This document shows positions 30,238 to 40,028 of a DNA stretch of 64,000 nt, one piece after another. A model generated the notes under the pieces. The model was not told the origin of the DNA and made no database searches. It was given only the letters and a program-made list of their open reading frames with translations. A program made the position numbers and the translations under genes. Position 1 is the first letter of the stretch; each line of letters begins with the position of its first letter. This DNA comes from Spirochaetales bacterium (lineage in GTDB: Bacteria > Spirochaetota > Spirochaetia > UBA9216), in contig JAEKNX010000008.1 of the NCBI GenBank assembly GCA_016839055.1, forward strand, positions 62,001 to 126,000. The letters are read 5' to 3'.

Positions 30238-31806
30238 ATGACAGCAGTAACTAAGGGGGCCGGAAATACAGCGCCCGAACTCATCCTCGAAATGAGAGGG
30301 ATTACCAAATCTTTTCCGGGAGTAACAGCTAACGACAAGGTAGATCTAGAACTCTTTCGCGGTGAAGTCCTGGCTCTTCTGGGTGAAAACGGCGCGGGAA
30401 AAAGCTCTCTGATGAATGTGCTCATCGGTCTGTACAGACCTGATGCAGGACAAATATTTTTGAACGGAAAAAAGGTTCACATACACTCGCCAAAGGACTC
30501 AATGGAACTGGGAATCGGAATGGTCCACCAGAATTTCAAGCTTGTAGACACCATGACTGTAGTTGAAAATGTTATCCTCGGAGAAAAAGATCTCAAACTC
30601 ATACCTAACATGAAAAAGGCCGCAGAGCGGATCAGGAGCATCTCAGACCATTATAATCTTAAAGTAAATCCTGATAAATACATTGGGCAGCTGAGTGTCG
30701 GCGAACAGCAGCGCGTAGAAATTCTCAAACTCATTTATCGGGGTGCGGAAATTCTTATTCTCGATGAACCCACTGCCGTCCTGACTCCCCAGGAGTCGGA
30801 TGAACTCTGCAACATCATCTCGCAGATGACATCGGAAGGAAAGTCCGCCATCTTCATTACCCATAAGATGGAAGAGGTAATAAAGTTTTCAGACTGGGTC
30901 AGAGTCCTTAAAAAAGGGAAACTCGTGGCAGTGAAAAAAACATCCGACACCGACCCCTCGGATCTGGCTAAAATGATGGTTGGACGGGAAGTGCTGTTCA
31001 ATATTGAAAAAATGCCTTTTACTCCCGGAGAGAATGTTCTGAAAATAATCAAACTGAATGCGTCCGATCCTAACGGCATAAAGGTTCTCGATAACATCTC
31101 GGTTACCGTCAGAAAACACGAGATTCTAGGCATAGCTGGTGTTGCCGGCAACGGACAGGTCGAATTGACCGAGGCCGTAACAGGACTCAGAACGTCTCAG
31201 AGCGGTGAGGTTCTGATAAACGGAGAAAACCTGACTAACCGTTCACCGATCGAGATGATTAGATCAGGAGTAAGTCATATTCCGTCTGACAGGGTGGCCA
31301 TGGGAATAGTAGGAGACATGAGTGTTGCCAGCAACCTTGCAATGAAGGGCTACCGAAACAAGCCGATCGTCTCCAGGGGAATCCTCCGGACATCCCTCAT
31401 CCTCGCTTTTGCAAGGAGGATGATCTCGGCTTTTAATATATCAACGCCCGGTCCTCAGACTCATGTTAAGTTTCTCTCTGGCGGCAATATCCAGAAGACG
31501 ATTCTCGCCCGGGAAATTGATGCCTGCGGCGATCTCCTGGTTGCAGCCTATCCGTCGAGAGGGCTGGACGTCGGCGCAACCGAAGCAGTAAGAAAAGAAA
31601 TAGTCCGGCAGCGGGACGAAGGACGGGCAGTTCTTCTTGTCTCTGAGGATCTCGAAGAACTCATTTCCATCTCGGACAGGATTGCTGTAATGTATGGGGG
31701 CCGGATAATAGGAATTGTCGATTCCGAAGGCTGTGACATAGAAAAAATCGGGCTCATGATGGCCGGAATTGAGAACCATCAGCAAGAAAGAGGGAGCAGA
31801 ACTTGA
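30238..31806 (+). CDS. Nucleoside ABC transporter ATP-binding protein (tandem ABC domains)
   Basis: LLGENGAGKSSLM, LSVGEQQRVEILKLI, LDEPTAVLTPQE; second domain FLSGGNIQKTILAREI. Confidence 0.95.
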   Translation: MTAVTKGAGNTAPELILEMRGITKSFPGVTANDKVDLELFRGEVLALLGENGAGKSSLMNVLIGLYRPDAGQIFLNGKKVHIHSPKDSMELGIGMVHQNFKLVDTMTVVENVILGEKDLKLIPNMKKAAERIRSISDHYNLKVNPDKYIGQLSVGEQQRVEILKLIYRGAEILILDEPTAVLTPQESDELCNIISQMTSEGKSAIFITHKMEEVIKFSDWVRVLKKGKLVAVKKTSDTDPSDLAKMMVGREVLFNIEKMPFTPGENVLKIIKLNASDPNGIKVLDNISVTVRKHEILGIAGVAGNGQVELTEAVTGLRTSQSGEVLINGENLTNRSPIEMIRSGVSHIPSDRVAMGIVGDMSVASNLAMKGYRNKPIVSRGILRTSLILAFARRMISAFNISTPGPQTHVKFLSGGNIQKTILAREIDACGDLLVAAYPSRGLDVGATEAVRKEIVRQRDEGRAVLLVSEDLEELISISDRIAVMYGGRIIGIVDSEGCDIEKIGLMMAGIENHQQERGSRT

Positions 31807-32894
31807 GAATCCATTTTAAGAAACGGAAATCCTATTCCGCCGCAGCAGCTGTCCTTACACCGGTGATATCATTTATCATTTCACTGCTTCTGACCGGAAT
31901 CATGCTGGCGGCCTTTGATATTAATCCTTTCAAAACCTATACCAATATGTTCCAGGGCGCATTCGGCACATGGCGGGATTTTACCGAAACCCTCGTGAAA
32001 GCAATTCCGCTGATCCTGACAAGTCTCGGCGTCGCTACAGCCTTCAAGCTGAAGTTCTGGAACATCGGGGCCGAAGGGCAGCTGGTTCTAGGCGGTATTG
32101 CCGCGTCAGGGGTAGCACTTTTCTGGTCATCCTGGTTGCCGCCTTTTCTGCTGCTTCCGGTCTCAATTCTTGTCGGAGCCGCAGCCGGAGGACTGTGGGC
32201 CGGAGTTCCGGCCATCCTTAAGGTAAAACTGAATGTCGATGAGACCCTGACAACCCTCATGCTGAACTATGTCGCAATCCTCGCCTATGACGGCATATAC
32301 TGCGGCCCCTGGCGGGATCCAAACGGCTACGGCTTTCCGGGAACCGCTCAGTTTCCGGCAGCAGCCTGGCTTCCCCGCCTCTCAGGAAGGGCTCATATGG
32401 GGCTGATATTCGCGCTTATTATCGCGGCCCTCCTGTGGTTTGCGTTTTACCGGACAAAATGGGGCTTCGAGCTTCAGATGATTGGGCAGAACAAGAAGGC
32501 TGCCCGGGTTCTCGGCGTAAATATTGGACGGAATGTTATTCTTGCCCTCCTTGTTTCCGGCGCAATCTCCGGCATTGCCGGAGCATGCGAGGTCACAGGC
32601 ATTGCAAGGCGGCTGCAACAGGGACTGTCCCTCGGCTACGGCTACACCGCAATTATCATAGCCTGGATGAGCCGGCTTAACCCCGCAGTCTGTGTTCCGG
32701 TATCAATCCTGATGGCAGGACTCCTTGTCGGAGGCGACAGCGTCCAGATAATGATGGGCGTCCCGTCGGCAATGGGCAAGGTAATGCAGGGAATGATCCT
32801 CTTTCCCATGCTCGCCGGTTCAATATTCACGGAATACCGGCTGGTGGTCTCCAGACGTAACACGGACATAAGTGAAGCGGAGGTGGCAAAATGA
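31803..32894 (+). CDS. Nucleoside ABC transporter permease
   Basis: WNIGAEGQLVLGGIAASGVALF; QMIGQNKKAARVLGVNIGR. Confidence 0.94.
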   Translation: MRIHFKKRKSYSAAAAVLTPVISFIISLLLTGIMLAAFDINPFKTYTNMFQGAFGTWRDFTETLVKAIPLILTSLGVATAFKLKFWNIGAEGQLVLGGIAASGVALFWSSWLPPFLLLPVSILVGAAAGGLWAGVPAILKVKLNVDETLTTLMLNYVAILAYDGIYCGPWRDPNGYGFPGTAQFPAAAWLPRLSGRAHMGLIFALIIAALLWFAFYRTKWGFELQMIGQNKKAARVLGVNIGRNVILALLVSGAISGIAGACEVTGIARRLQQGLSLGYGYTAIIIAWMSRLNPAVCVPVSILMAGLLVGGDSVQIMMGVPSAMGKVMQGMILFPMLAGSIFTEYRLVVSRRNTDISEAEVAK

Positions 32895-33844
32895 TACTGC
32901 TTATATCATCAATAATCGCGATAACACTGAAGGCCGGAACATCGCTGGTTTTTGCGACCATCGGAGAAATTTTCACCGAAAAATCCGGCATTCTGAATCT
33001 GGGAATTGAGGGCATAATGTTGATGAGCGCTGTCATCGCTTTTACCGTTTCATACTATACAGGCAACCTGAGTGCGGCGATCCTTTCAGCCATGCTCACA
33101 GGCGGAGTTCTCTCCCTGATTCATGCCTTCCTGTCAATAACGATGCAGGCCCAGCAGGTTGTAAGCGGCCTGTCTATCACTCTATTCGGTACTGGAATGG
33201 CCAGCTTTCTCGGGCAGACCCTCGGACCAGAGACTAACAGCGGTTACCTGACAGGCCTCTCGGCGGCGAGACTACAAACCTTAACCATACCCGGACTTTC
33301 GAGACTCCCTTTAATCGGACCAGTCTTCAATCAGGATCCGCTGACCTACATAGTACTTCTTCTCATTCCGGTCTCCTGGTTTTTCATGTACAAGACAAAA
33401 CATGGGCTCAACCTCAGAGCCGTAGGCGAAAATCCGCAGACAGCCGATGCTATGGGAATCAACGTTCCGCGCATCCGTTATCTATATACGATTGTCGGAG
33501 GCATGCTTGCCGGGATAGGCGGTGCGCATCTGTCGCTGTCATACACTCCCGGATGGACGGACAATATCACCGGCGGACGAGGTTGGATAGTAATAGCCCT
33601 TGTTATCTTCTCTCTATGGAACCCATCGAGAGCAATCTGGGGAGCATTGCTCTTCGGAGGCATAAACGCGGTGCAGTTCCGCCTGCAGGCATCCGGAGCC
33701 GATATTTCATCTACCCTCCTTAACATGCTGCCGTACCTTGTTACAATCGCTGTTCTTGTAATTATAACGGTCTGGGAAGACCGAAAAAGGACAACAGGAT
33801 CACCTGCTGCCCTCGGTACTCCCTATCAGCGGGAGGAGAAGTAG
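32891..33844 (+). CDS. Nucleoside ABC transporter permease
   Basis: GTSLVFATIGEIFTEKSGILNLGIEGIMLMSA; RAVGENPQTADAMGINV. Confidence 0.94.
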   Translation: MILLISSIIAITLKAGTSLVFATIGEIFTEKSGILNLGIEGIMLMSAVIAFTVSYYTGNLSAAILSAMLTGGVLSLIHAFLSITMQAQQVVSGLSITLFGTGMASFLGQTLGPETNSGYLTGLSAARLQTLTIPGLSRLPLIGPVFNQDPLTYIVLLLIPVSWFFMYKTKHGLNLRAVGENPQTADAMGINVPRIRYLYTIVGGMLAGIGGAHLSLSYTPGWTDNITGGRGWIVIALVIFSLWNPSRAIWGALLFGGINAVQFRLQASGADISSTLLNMLPYLVTIAVLVIITVWEDRKRTTGSPAALGTPYQREEK

Positions 33845-33857
33845 GTCACAATAAAAA

Positions 33858-33884
33858 ACCCGTTCGGTAATTCTTCGAACGGGT
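33858..33884 (+). terminator. Terminator-like hairpin ACCCGTTCG-N9-CGAACGGGT, A6 on the left and short T tract on the right
   Basis: Perfect 9-bp stem immediately after the last permease. Confidence 0.65.
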
Positions 33885-33911
33885 CTTTCCAGTCTTACGA
33901 ATAATACTGAA

Positions 33912-34136
33912 TCAGTTCTGGACCTGATCGAGGACCACGCCCACCGAATAATTCCCCGAGTAGTCTACGGTGAAAATACGGTAGTAATAGTGCGTGTCCG
34001 AGAGCCGTCGACTCCGGCAGATACAGCAACAGTGCTGCCGAATATCCCCACGAGAAAACAGCCGGTCGCGGACATACTCAAAAGCCTCCACTACGCCATT
34101 CCACGGCAATGGCAAAACACCAAATTCCAGCCCCAT
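33912..34136 (-). pseudogene. Probable decayed fragment with Fn3-like C-terminal motif
   Basis: THYYYRIFTVDYSGNYSVGVV in one frame, GIFGSTVAVSAGVDGS in another. Confidence 0.4.
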
Positions 34137-34157
34137 GCTTTTTACTAATCTTTCGCA

Positions 34158-34186
34158 ATCTATGAATATATGGTATATTCATAGAT
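34158..34186. promoter_or_regulatory. 13-bp perfect inverted repeat abutting the cyclase start codon; contains extended -10 TGGTATATT
   Basis: ATCTATGAATATA-TGG-TATATTCATAGAT followed directly by ATG (34187). Confidence 0.7.
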
Positions 34187-35740
34187 ATGGAAAAAGAGCA
34201 TGATATTCTTGATGAAACAGTAAGGCTGTGTACAGCCCTGTCCCGGGAAACGAAACTATCTTCTATGATTTCAATCCTGGTTGAGCAGAGTCTTGACATC
34301 AGCTGCAGCGAACTTGCCGGACTATACCTTTATCCTCCGGCTGGCGGAAGTGCACGCCTTGCGTACAAGAGAGGGCGGTATGAACTGCCCGGCGAGATAA
34401 GGAAAAAATCGGAACTCGTCAGTTTCTTAGATGACTGTCGTGAGGCTATCGTACTGCTTAAAAGACGGCCTTCGCCCTTTTCCGAGCTCCTCCTTGATAA
34501 GAAGATGAACAGCGGCATAATCCTTCCGCTTAATGTACCTTCAGAGAATATCGGCTTCCTCATCCTCAACTCGGACAAGGAAAACTTTTTCAGTGCCGAT
34601 AAATTCAGATTTCTGGAATCAATTTCGAAATTTGCCGGCGGTCTTCTTCACAATTCAGTCCTTTATGATCAGCTGAAAGAATACGTACGTAAGATTGAAG
34701 CCATGGAGCGCTATCAGAAAAACATCTTCTCATCCATGTCAGACTTTCTGATAACCACAAATTCCGACGGCAACATACATTACTTCAACAGAGCCGCGGC
34801 TGAGAAACTCGGCTTAAGCGAAGAACATATTGGGAAAAACATGACAACCTTTTTCAGCGAGAAAATAACCAAAAAAGCGCTGAACGCGATCAATAAGGCC
34901 GACAATGAGGATTCATTAATCCTGGGCCTGGAAGGAATTCTGACAACCGAAGCTGACAGCATCGATTACTCACTGAATGTGACCCCTCTCAAAGGCAAGC
35001 GCGGCAGAAAGGAGGGACTAACCCTTCTGTTCAAGGACCAGAGCGCCGAGATGGAGATGAAAAGCAAGATGAGTATGGCCGTCGAGGAACGAAGAGTAAT
35101 CAAGGACATGTTTTCAAAGTACCTGTCCAACGATATAATAAACCATCTGATGGAAAATCCGAAACTTATCAATCCCGGAGGCTCCTTGAAAATCGCAACC
35201 GTATTCTTCGCGGATATCAGAGGTTATACTTCTTTTTCAGAATCTCAGGAACCCGAGGATATTATTGATATCCTGAATGAATATTTCAAAGAAGCCGTAG
35301 AGATTGTAATTGAATACGGGGGTTATATTGACAAGTTCATTGGTGACTGCATAATGGCCGCCTGGGGTGTCCCGCTGTCAAACGAAAAAGAGGACGCTAT
35401 AAAAGCAGTCCAGTGCGCGGTTGAAATACAGCGCCTTGTCGCATCAAAACAGAGAAAATTCTTTCACGGCCAGGCGGAAACGTTAAAAATCGGTATAGGA
35501 ATGCATTCAGGACCACTTGTGGCGGGTAATCTCGGAAGCTCCCGGAGGATGGATTATTCGATGATCGGCGACACGGTCAACCTCGCCGCCCGGCTCGAGG
35601 GAGTTGCCGAAGCCAACGAGATAATTATTACCGGCGCTACAAAAAACATGCTCGATGACAGCTTCAACCTTGAAAAACGCACCCCAGTAATGGTCAAGGG
35701 AAAAAAAGCCCCGATAGAAATTTACAATGTAGCCGTTTAA
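34187..35740 (+). CDS. GAF-PAS-class III adenylate/guanylate cyclase
   Basis: KIATVFFADIRGYTSFSESQ...DKFIGDCIMAAWGVP...GDTVNLAARLEGVA. Confidence 0.93.
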   Translation: MEKEHDILDETVRLCTALSRETKLSSMISILVEQSLDISCSELAGLYLYPPAGGSARLAYKRGRYELPGEIRKKSELVSFLDDCREAIVLLKRRPSPFSELLLDKKMNSGIILPLNVPSENIGFLILNSDKENFFSADKFRFLESISKFAGGLLHNSVLYDQLKEYVRKIEAMERYQKNIFSSMSDFLITTNSDGNIHYFNRAAAEKLGLSEEHIGKNMTTFFSEKITKKALNAINKADNEDSLILGLEGILTTEADSIDYSLNVTPLKGKRGRKEGLTLLFKDQSAEMEMKSKMSMAVEERRVIKDMFSKYLSNDIINHLMENPKLINPGGSLKIATVFFADIRGYTSFSESQEPEDIIDILNEYFKEAVEIVIEYGGYIDKFIGDCIMAAWGVPLSNEKEDAIKAVQCAVEIQRLVASKQRKFFHGQAETLKIGIGMHSGPLVAGNLGSSRRMDYSMIGDTVNLAARLEGVAEANEIIITGATKNMLDDSFNLEKRTPVMVKGKKAPIEIYNVAV

Positions 35741-35761
35741 CGGCAATGGAGGATTTTATAA

Positions 35762-38338
35762 ATGGAAATCATACCTGGATTTTTTATGCCCCTATGGAGC
35801 ATTATCACCGCAATCTCAGCCGTTTCGGCAATCATCATCCTGATAATACTGCGAATCTTCCTGAATATAAGCTTTCTCAGATTCTGCGACAGGGCCTTCA
35901 ATGACCGGGAGGCGATGGAGATTTTCAAGAAAAAATATTCCGGCAGTAAACTCCTTAAACGTTCCAGATTTATTGAAAAGTCAGCAGAGAAAAACGGTAA
36001 GGGATTTATTGTTGATATCGGCATTGACAAGTTGTGGGAACAGCAGTTTCTAAATTATAAAAAAACCGGATATTTGAAGAAATTCATAAAATACTTTCCA
36101 GAAAAGGGGTTGTTCTTCTGCATCATAGCCGGACAGAACAAATCATCCTATCAGAAGATCTTCCAAAACATGGTATCACAGAACAACGACGCCAACCTTC
36201 TGAAGAAAATAGGCGCAGCCGGGGACGGTACTGATTTTGACGGGAAATACACAGCTTCAATGCTTGAGGACCGATTTCAGGAAATAATTGAATTGACCGG
36301 CGAAGCAGAATGGCCGGTCAGGTTTTTTGCTGTAAAACTTCTTATCTATATAAACAAACCACGGGCCCTCAGATCCGTATGGGAAGCCTTTTCAGATTCT
36401 TCTAAAAAAATAAGAGAAACCGTCGCCGCCGAATTCAACCCGGAAGACAGGAAGAAACTGGGAAGTACACTTAAAGAACTCCTCCTTGATGATCCGTGTT
36501 TTGAAGTTCGCAGGGCGGCAAGACTGAGACTCGATAAAGAGTTCCCAGAGCTGTACCGGATGGACACGGCTTCGCTTGCCAAGCCTCGGCTCATCCATCT
36601 GCTCGGACACCTTCACGACAATTCTGATGAGGATCAGAATACAGCTTTGAAGTTCCTCCTATCAGAAGATCTTGAAGTAAGGCTGCAGGCGGCCCTTTAT
36701 CTGCAGCGACAGAAGGTCCTCAATCGGATATTTACCGAAACCAAAGCCGGCGACAGGACGGAGTTCGAACGCAGTCTGAACCTTCTTACCTGTGCCTGCG
36801 AGGTTAACTGCACATCCTTTCTGAATGAACTCGACCACACCGACAATCCTGCTTCAGTTCAGCTGGCCGCCGAACTGCTCCGGACAAACAGCAGCAAGGA
36901 ATATATAGACAAACTTGCCCTCAAGATTTTCAACCCCTCTACCCGAACCTCGATGAGAGAGCATTTTGATGAAATATACAAAAAAACAATCGAGAGCATT
37001 TCACTACGCGGAACCGACAAGGCCCTGCAGATGCTCAATCAGGAACTACTTAGTAAGGCAGATGACGGTACTACACTGGACATCCTGCTGCCCCTCCTTC
37101 CCGAACGCGGTGAGTACATTTTCATACCAAGCCTCTTATCATTCTTGAAGAGCGATGACTGCCCCCGGCCTGAACTACTCCGTAAGACAATTGAAAGATT
37201 CCCCCCCTGCATGTATATAGAAGAGCTTGTTTCCCTTCTTCGGAACGCCGGAAGTACATCCCATTCGGTCAGAAAAGAAGCGTTCAAAATCCTCGGAGAG
37301 CTGAAGATGGCCTGCTGTCTGCAGATAATCCTCGAGAACCTCAACCTTCTATCACCAGCAGAACGAAAGGATTTTGCCTCTCTCATGTCTGTTTTCGATC
37401 AAGAGGCATTCGAAGATCGGGTCAGCGGGCTGCTGAACTCAGTCGATTCAACTGTCAAGGCCGCCCTGATAAGCGCGCTTCCCTCAACAGGAATAAAGAG
37501 ATTCATCACAGAGATAAAGGACAGCTCCAAGGATCCTGATCCGGATGTAAGGGCCGCAGGAATTTGGGCTCTTGCCGGCTACGGTGAAATAAAATTACTT
37601 AGCCAGATGACCTCTATGCTCAGAGACCCCGTCGAACGCGTGCGCCGTGAAACAGCAGAAGTAATTGCATCATACGGCACTCCGGCAGCTCTCTTGGAGC
37701 TTGAGAAAATCATCGAGGATGAAAACGAAGTAATGCCGGTAAAAGCTGCCGCCATATACGGACTAGGACACTCGCCCCGTGTTGAATCGATAGCAATCCT
37801 CGTGGACATTCTCCAGAATGATGAACTGAGACAAGAAGCGGTACAAGCTCTTTCACTGAAGAAAAGCCTGAATGAGCTCAAAGCGCTTATTGAACTTTTC
37901 AAAGACTCGCCTCCTCAGCTGAGGGAATATATTGCCGAAGTGTTCAAGATGATGGGCAAGTCAATCGAACCTGCAGTAATAACCCTCCTAAGTGAAGACA
38001 TATCTTCACTTAGAGAAATAATCGCGGAGATTCTTCATAAAACCGGCTTCATCGAGACGACAGTCAGAAAGCTTCGACATCGGAACTCTTTAGTCAGAAA
38101 AAATGCTGCTACCGTACTCTCGATGATACAAACCCGCGAAGCCTTCAAGGGCATCGTTCTTGCTGCAAGAGACCCTGATCAGGACGTCCGCGTTGAGGTT
38201 CTAAAGGCGATAGAGAAGCTAAACTCTCCCGATGGTGTCCCTATTCTCAATGAACTCAAAGAGGATCCCGACCGTAGAGTACGAAAATTCACCCTCTGGG
38301 CAATGGAAAGAATAGATGCCAAAAACTTGAATGAATAG
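35762..38338 (+). CDS. Membrane-anchored HEAT-repeat protein
   Basis: N-terminal TM, repeated helical HEAT units (DPDPDVRAAGIWALAGYGEIKLL; DPVERVRRETAEVIASYG); SD GGAGG. Confidence 0.85.
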   Translation: MEIIPGFFMPLWSIITAISAVSAIIILIILRIFLNISFLRFCDRAFNDREAMEIFKKKYSGSKLLKRSRFIEKSAEKNGKGFIVDIGIDKLWEQQFLNYKKTGYLKKFIKYFPEKGLFFCIIAGQNKSSYQKIFQNMVSQNNDANLLKKIGAAGDGTDFDGKYTASMLEDRFQEIIELTGEAEWPVRFFAVKLLIYINKPRALRSVWEAFSDSSKKIRETVAAEFNPEDRKKLGSTLKELLLDDPCFEVRRAARLRLDKEFPELYRMDTASLAKPRLIHLLGHLHDNSDEDQNTALKFLLSEDLEVRLQAALYLQRQKVLNRIFTETKAGDRTEFERSLNLLTCACEVNCTSFLNELDHTDNPASVQLAAELLRTNSSKEYIDKLALKIFNPSTRTSMREHFDEIYKKTIESISLRGTDKALQMLNQELLSKADDGTTLDILLPLLPERGEYIFIPSLLSFLKSDDCPRPELLRKTIERFPPCMYIEELVSLLRNAGSTSHSVRKEAFKILGELKMACCLQIILENLNLLSPAERKDFASLMSVFDQEAFEDRVSGLLNSVDSTVKAALISALPSTGIKRFITEIKDSSKDPDPDVRAAGIWALAGYGEIKLLSQMTSMLRDPVERVRRETAEVIASYGTPAALLELEKIIEDENEVMPVKAAAIYGLGHSPRVESIAILVDILQNDELRQEAVQALSLKKSLNELKALIELFKDSPPQLREYIAEVFKMMGKSIEPAVITLLSEDISSLREIIAEILHKTGFIETTVRKLRHRNSLVRKNAATVLSMIQTREAFKGIVLAARDPDQDVRVEVLKAIEKLNSPDGVPILNELKEDPDRRVRKFTLWAMERIDAKNLNE

Positions 38339-40028
38339 AACCAGCGGACAGGAGAATACAGGCACTTGGTGGCGTGAGACAACCGTATACCAGATCTATC
38401 CTCGATCATTCATGGATTCCAACGGAGATGGAATAGGGGATATAAAGGGAATAATTTCAAAACTTGATTATATAAAAGATACCGGTTTTGAGACCATATG
38501 GGTTTCTCCGTTTTTCGCGAGTCCTCAACGGGATTTCGGATACGACATCTCTGATTACCTCCAAACGGCAGCAGAGTACGGAACAGAGAAAGATGTCGAG
38601 GATCTCATCAGCGAGGTTCATTCCCGCGGGATGTACATAATCTTTGACATGGTCCTGAACCATACAAGCGACAGACACCCCTGGTTCCTGGAATCCCGCT
38701 CTTCCCTTGATAATCCCAAACGCGGCTGGTATGTCTGGAAAGACGGAAAGAAAGCCGACGGCCAAAAACCTCCGAACAACTGGAGGTCTCAGGTATCAGG
38801 CTCGGGCTGGCATTGGGACGAGAAAACACAGCAATGGTACTGGGCGGCCTTTCTGCCGTTTCAGCCAGATTTAAATTACCGTAATCCGGAAGTCAGGGCC
38901 GAAATATTCAAGATGCTGGAATTCTGGCTCAATAAGGGAGTTGACGGTTTCCGCCTGGATATTATTGGTTCAATCTTTGAGGATGAGAACTTCCGCGACA
39001 GCCCTTTCATCTTAAAACTCTTCCCGGACGAACTGAACGACGGAATGTTTTTCCGCTCGACTTGCATGACTCAAAACCTTCCTGAGAGCGAGAATTTCGT
39101 AAAAGACCTGAGAAAACTCCTTGACCGATTCGACAGCCCTGAGCGGTTCATGGTGGGAGAAACATTCGGAACGTCCGAGGTCATAAGCAGGTTCTGCAAA
39201 GACGGAGGGCTGCATTCGGCTTTTGCCTTTGAGTGCACCGCCGTGCCCTTCAACGCACCTGCATTCCGCAGGATGATAACCGAATATGAAAGATGTTTCC
39301 CCTTCCCCCTCCTGCCGGTTTGGGCTTTTTCAAACCATGACCGCTCAAGAAGATTCTCCGCCCTCGGGCGAGACAGGCTGAAGGCTAAACTGAATACCGC
39401 CTTCCAGCTGACAATCCGGGGCCTTCCGTTCTTCTATTTCGGTGAGGAAATAGGAATGTCAGACGCAATACTCAATCATCATGACTCGCTCGATCCGGTC
39501 TCATTTCCCTTTAAAAAACTCCCCCGACCGCTTTTTAATCTAGCCGACCGCAAAGTTTTCGGCGCTCTCAACCGCGATAAGGAGCGTACTCCGATGCAGT
39601 GGAACGACAGGGCAAATGCAGGCTTCACGACCGGGGACGCCCTGCCCTGGCTTCCTGTTTCGCCGGATTATCAACTGGTAAATGTGGAGAATGAGGCCAA
39701 AAACCCGGATTCGCTGTATAATTGTTTTAAAAGGTTTCTCGATTTCAGGAAGGGATCCCCGGCGCTCCGCAGAGGAAGCCTAAGGATAATGGACGAGAAG
39801 ACCCTTCCGCACGGAATACTCGGCTACATCCGCGAAGACATCGATTCGGGACAACAGCTGATAATCCTTCTGAATTTCAAAAACAGTGAGGTTATCATCC
39901 CCGCCACCGCCATGTTGCTCCAGACCGGAACAGAGGTTTTGCTTTCGACCGAAACCGAACATCCGGCAGCACCTGAAGCTGCCGGAGAAATAACACTCTC
40001 AGCCTTCGAGGCCATTATTCTCGGGTGA
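38331..40028 (+). CDS. Glycoside hydrolase family 13 alpha-glucosidase (oligo-1,6-glucosidase-like)
   Basis: WWRETTVYQIYPRSFMDSNGDGIGDIKGI; DGFRLDIIG; VGETFG; FSNHDRSR. Confidence 0.95.
   Translation: MNRTSGQENTGTWWRETTVYQIYPRSFMDSNGDGIGDIKGIISKLDYIKDTGFETIWVSPFFASPQRDFGYDISDYLQTAAEYGTEKDVEDLISEVHSRGMYIIFDMVLNHTSDRHPWFLESRSSLDNPKRGWYVWKDGKKADGQKPPNNWRSQVSGSGWHWDEKTQQWYWAAFLPFQPDLNYRNPEVRAEIFKMLEFWLNKGVDGFRLDIIGSIFEDENFRDSPFILKLFPDELNDGMFFRSTCMTQNLPESENFVKDLRKLLDRFDSPERFMVGETFGTSEVISRFCKDGGLHSAFAFECTAVPFNAPAFRRMITEYERCFPFPLLPVWAFSNHDRSRRFSALGRDRLKAKLNTAFQLTIRGLPFFYFGEEIGMSDAILNHHDSLDPVSFPFKKLPRPLFNLADRKVFGALNRDKERTPMQWNDRANAGFTTGDALPWLPVSPDYQLVNVENEAKNPDSLYNCFKRFLDFRKGSPALRRGSLRIMDEKTLPHGILGYIREDIDSGQQLIILLNFKNSEVIIPATAMLLQTGTEVLLSTETEHPAAPEAAGEITLSAFEAIILG

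Noticed and set aside
30238-31806. Degenerate second Walker A (GNGQVEL) in the nucleoside ABC ATPase as a possible novelty
   Set aside because: Asymmetric second nucleotide-binding domains are common in this tandem-ABC family
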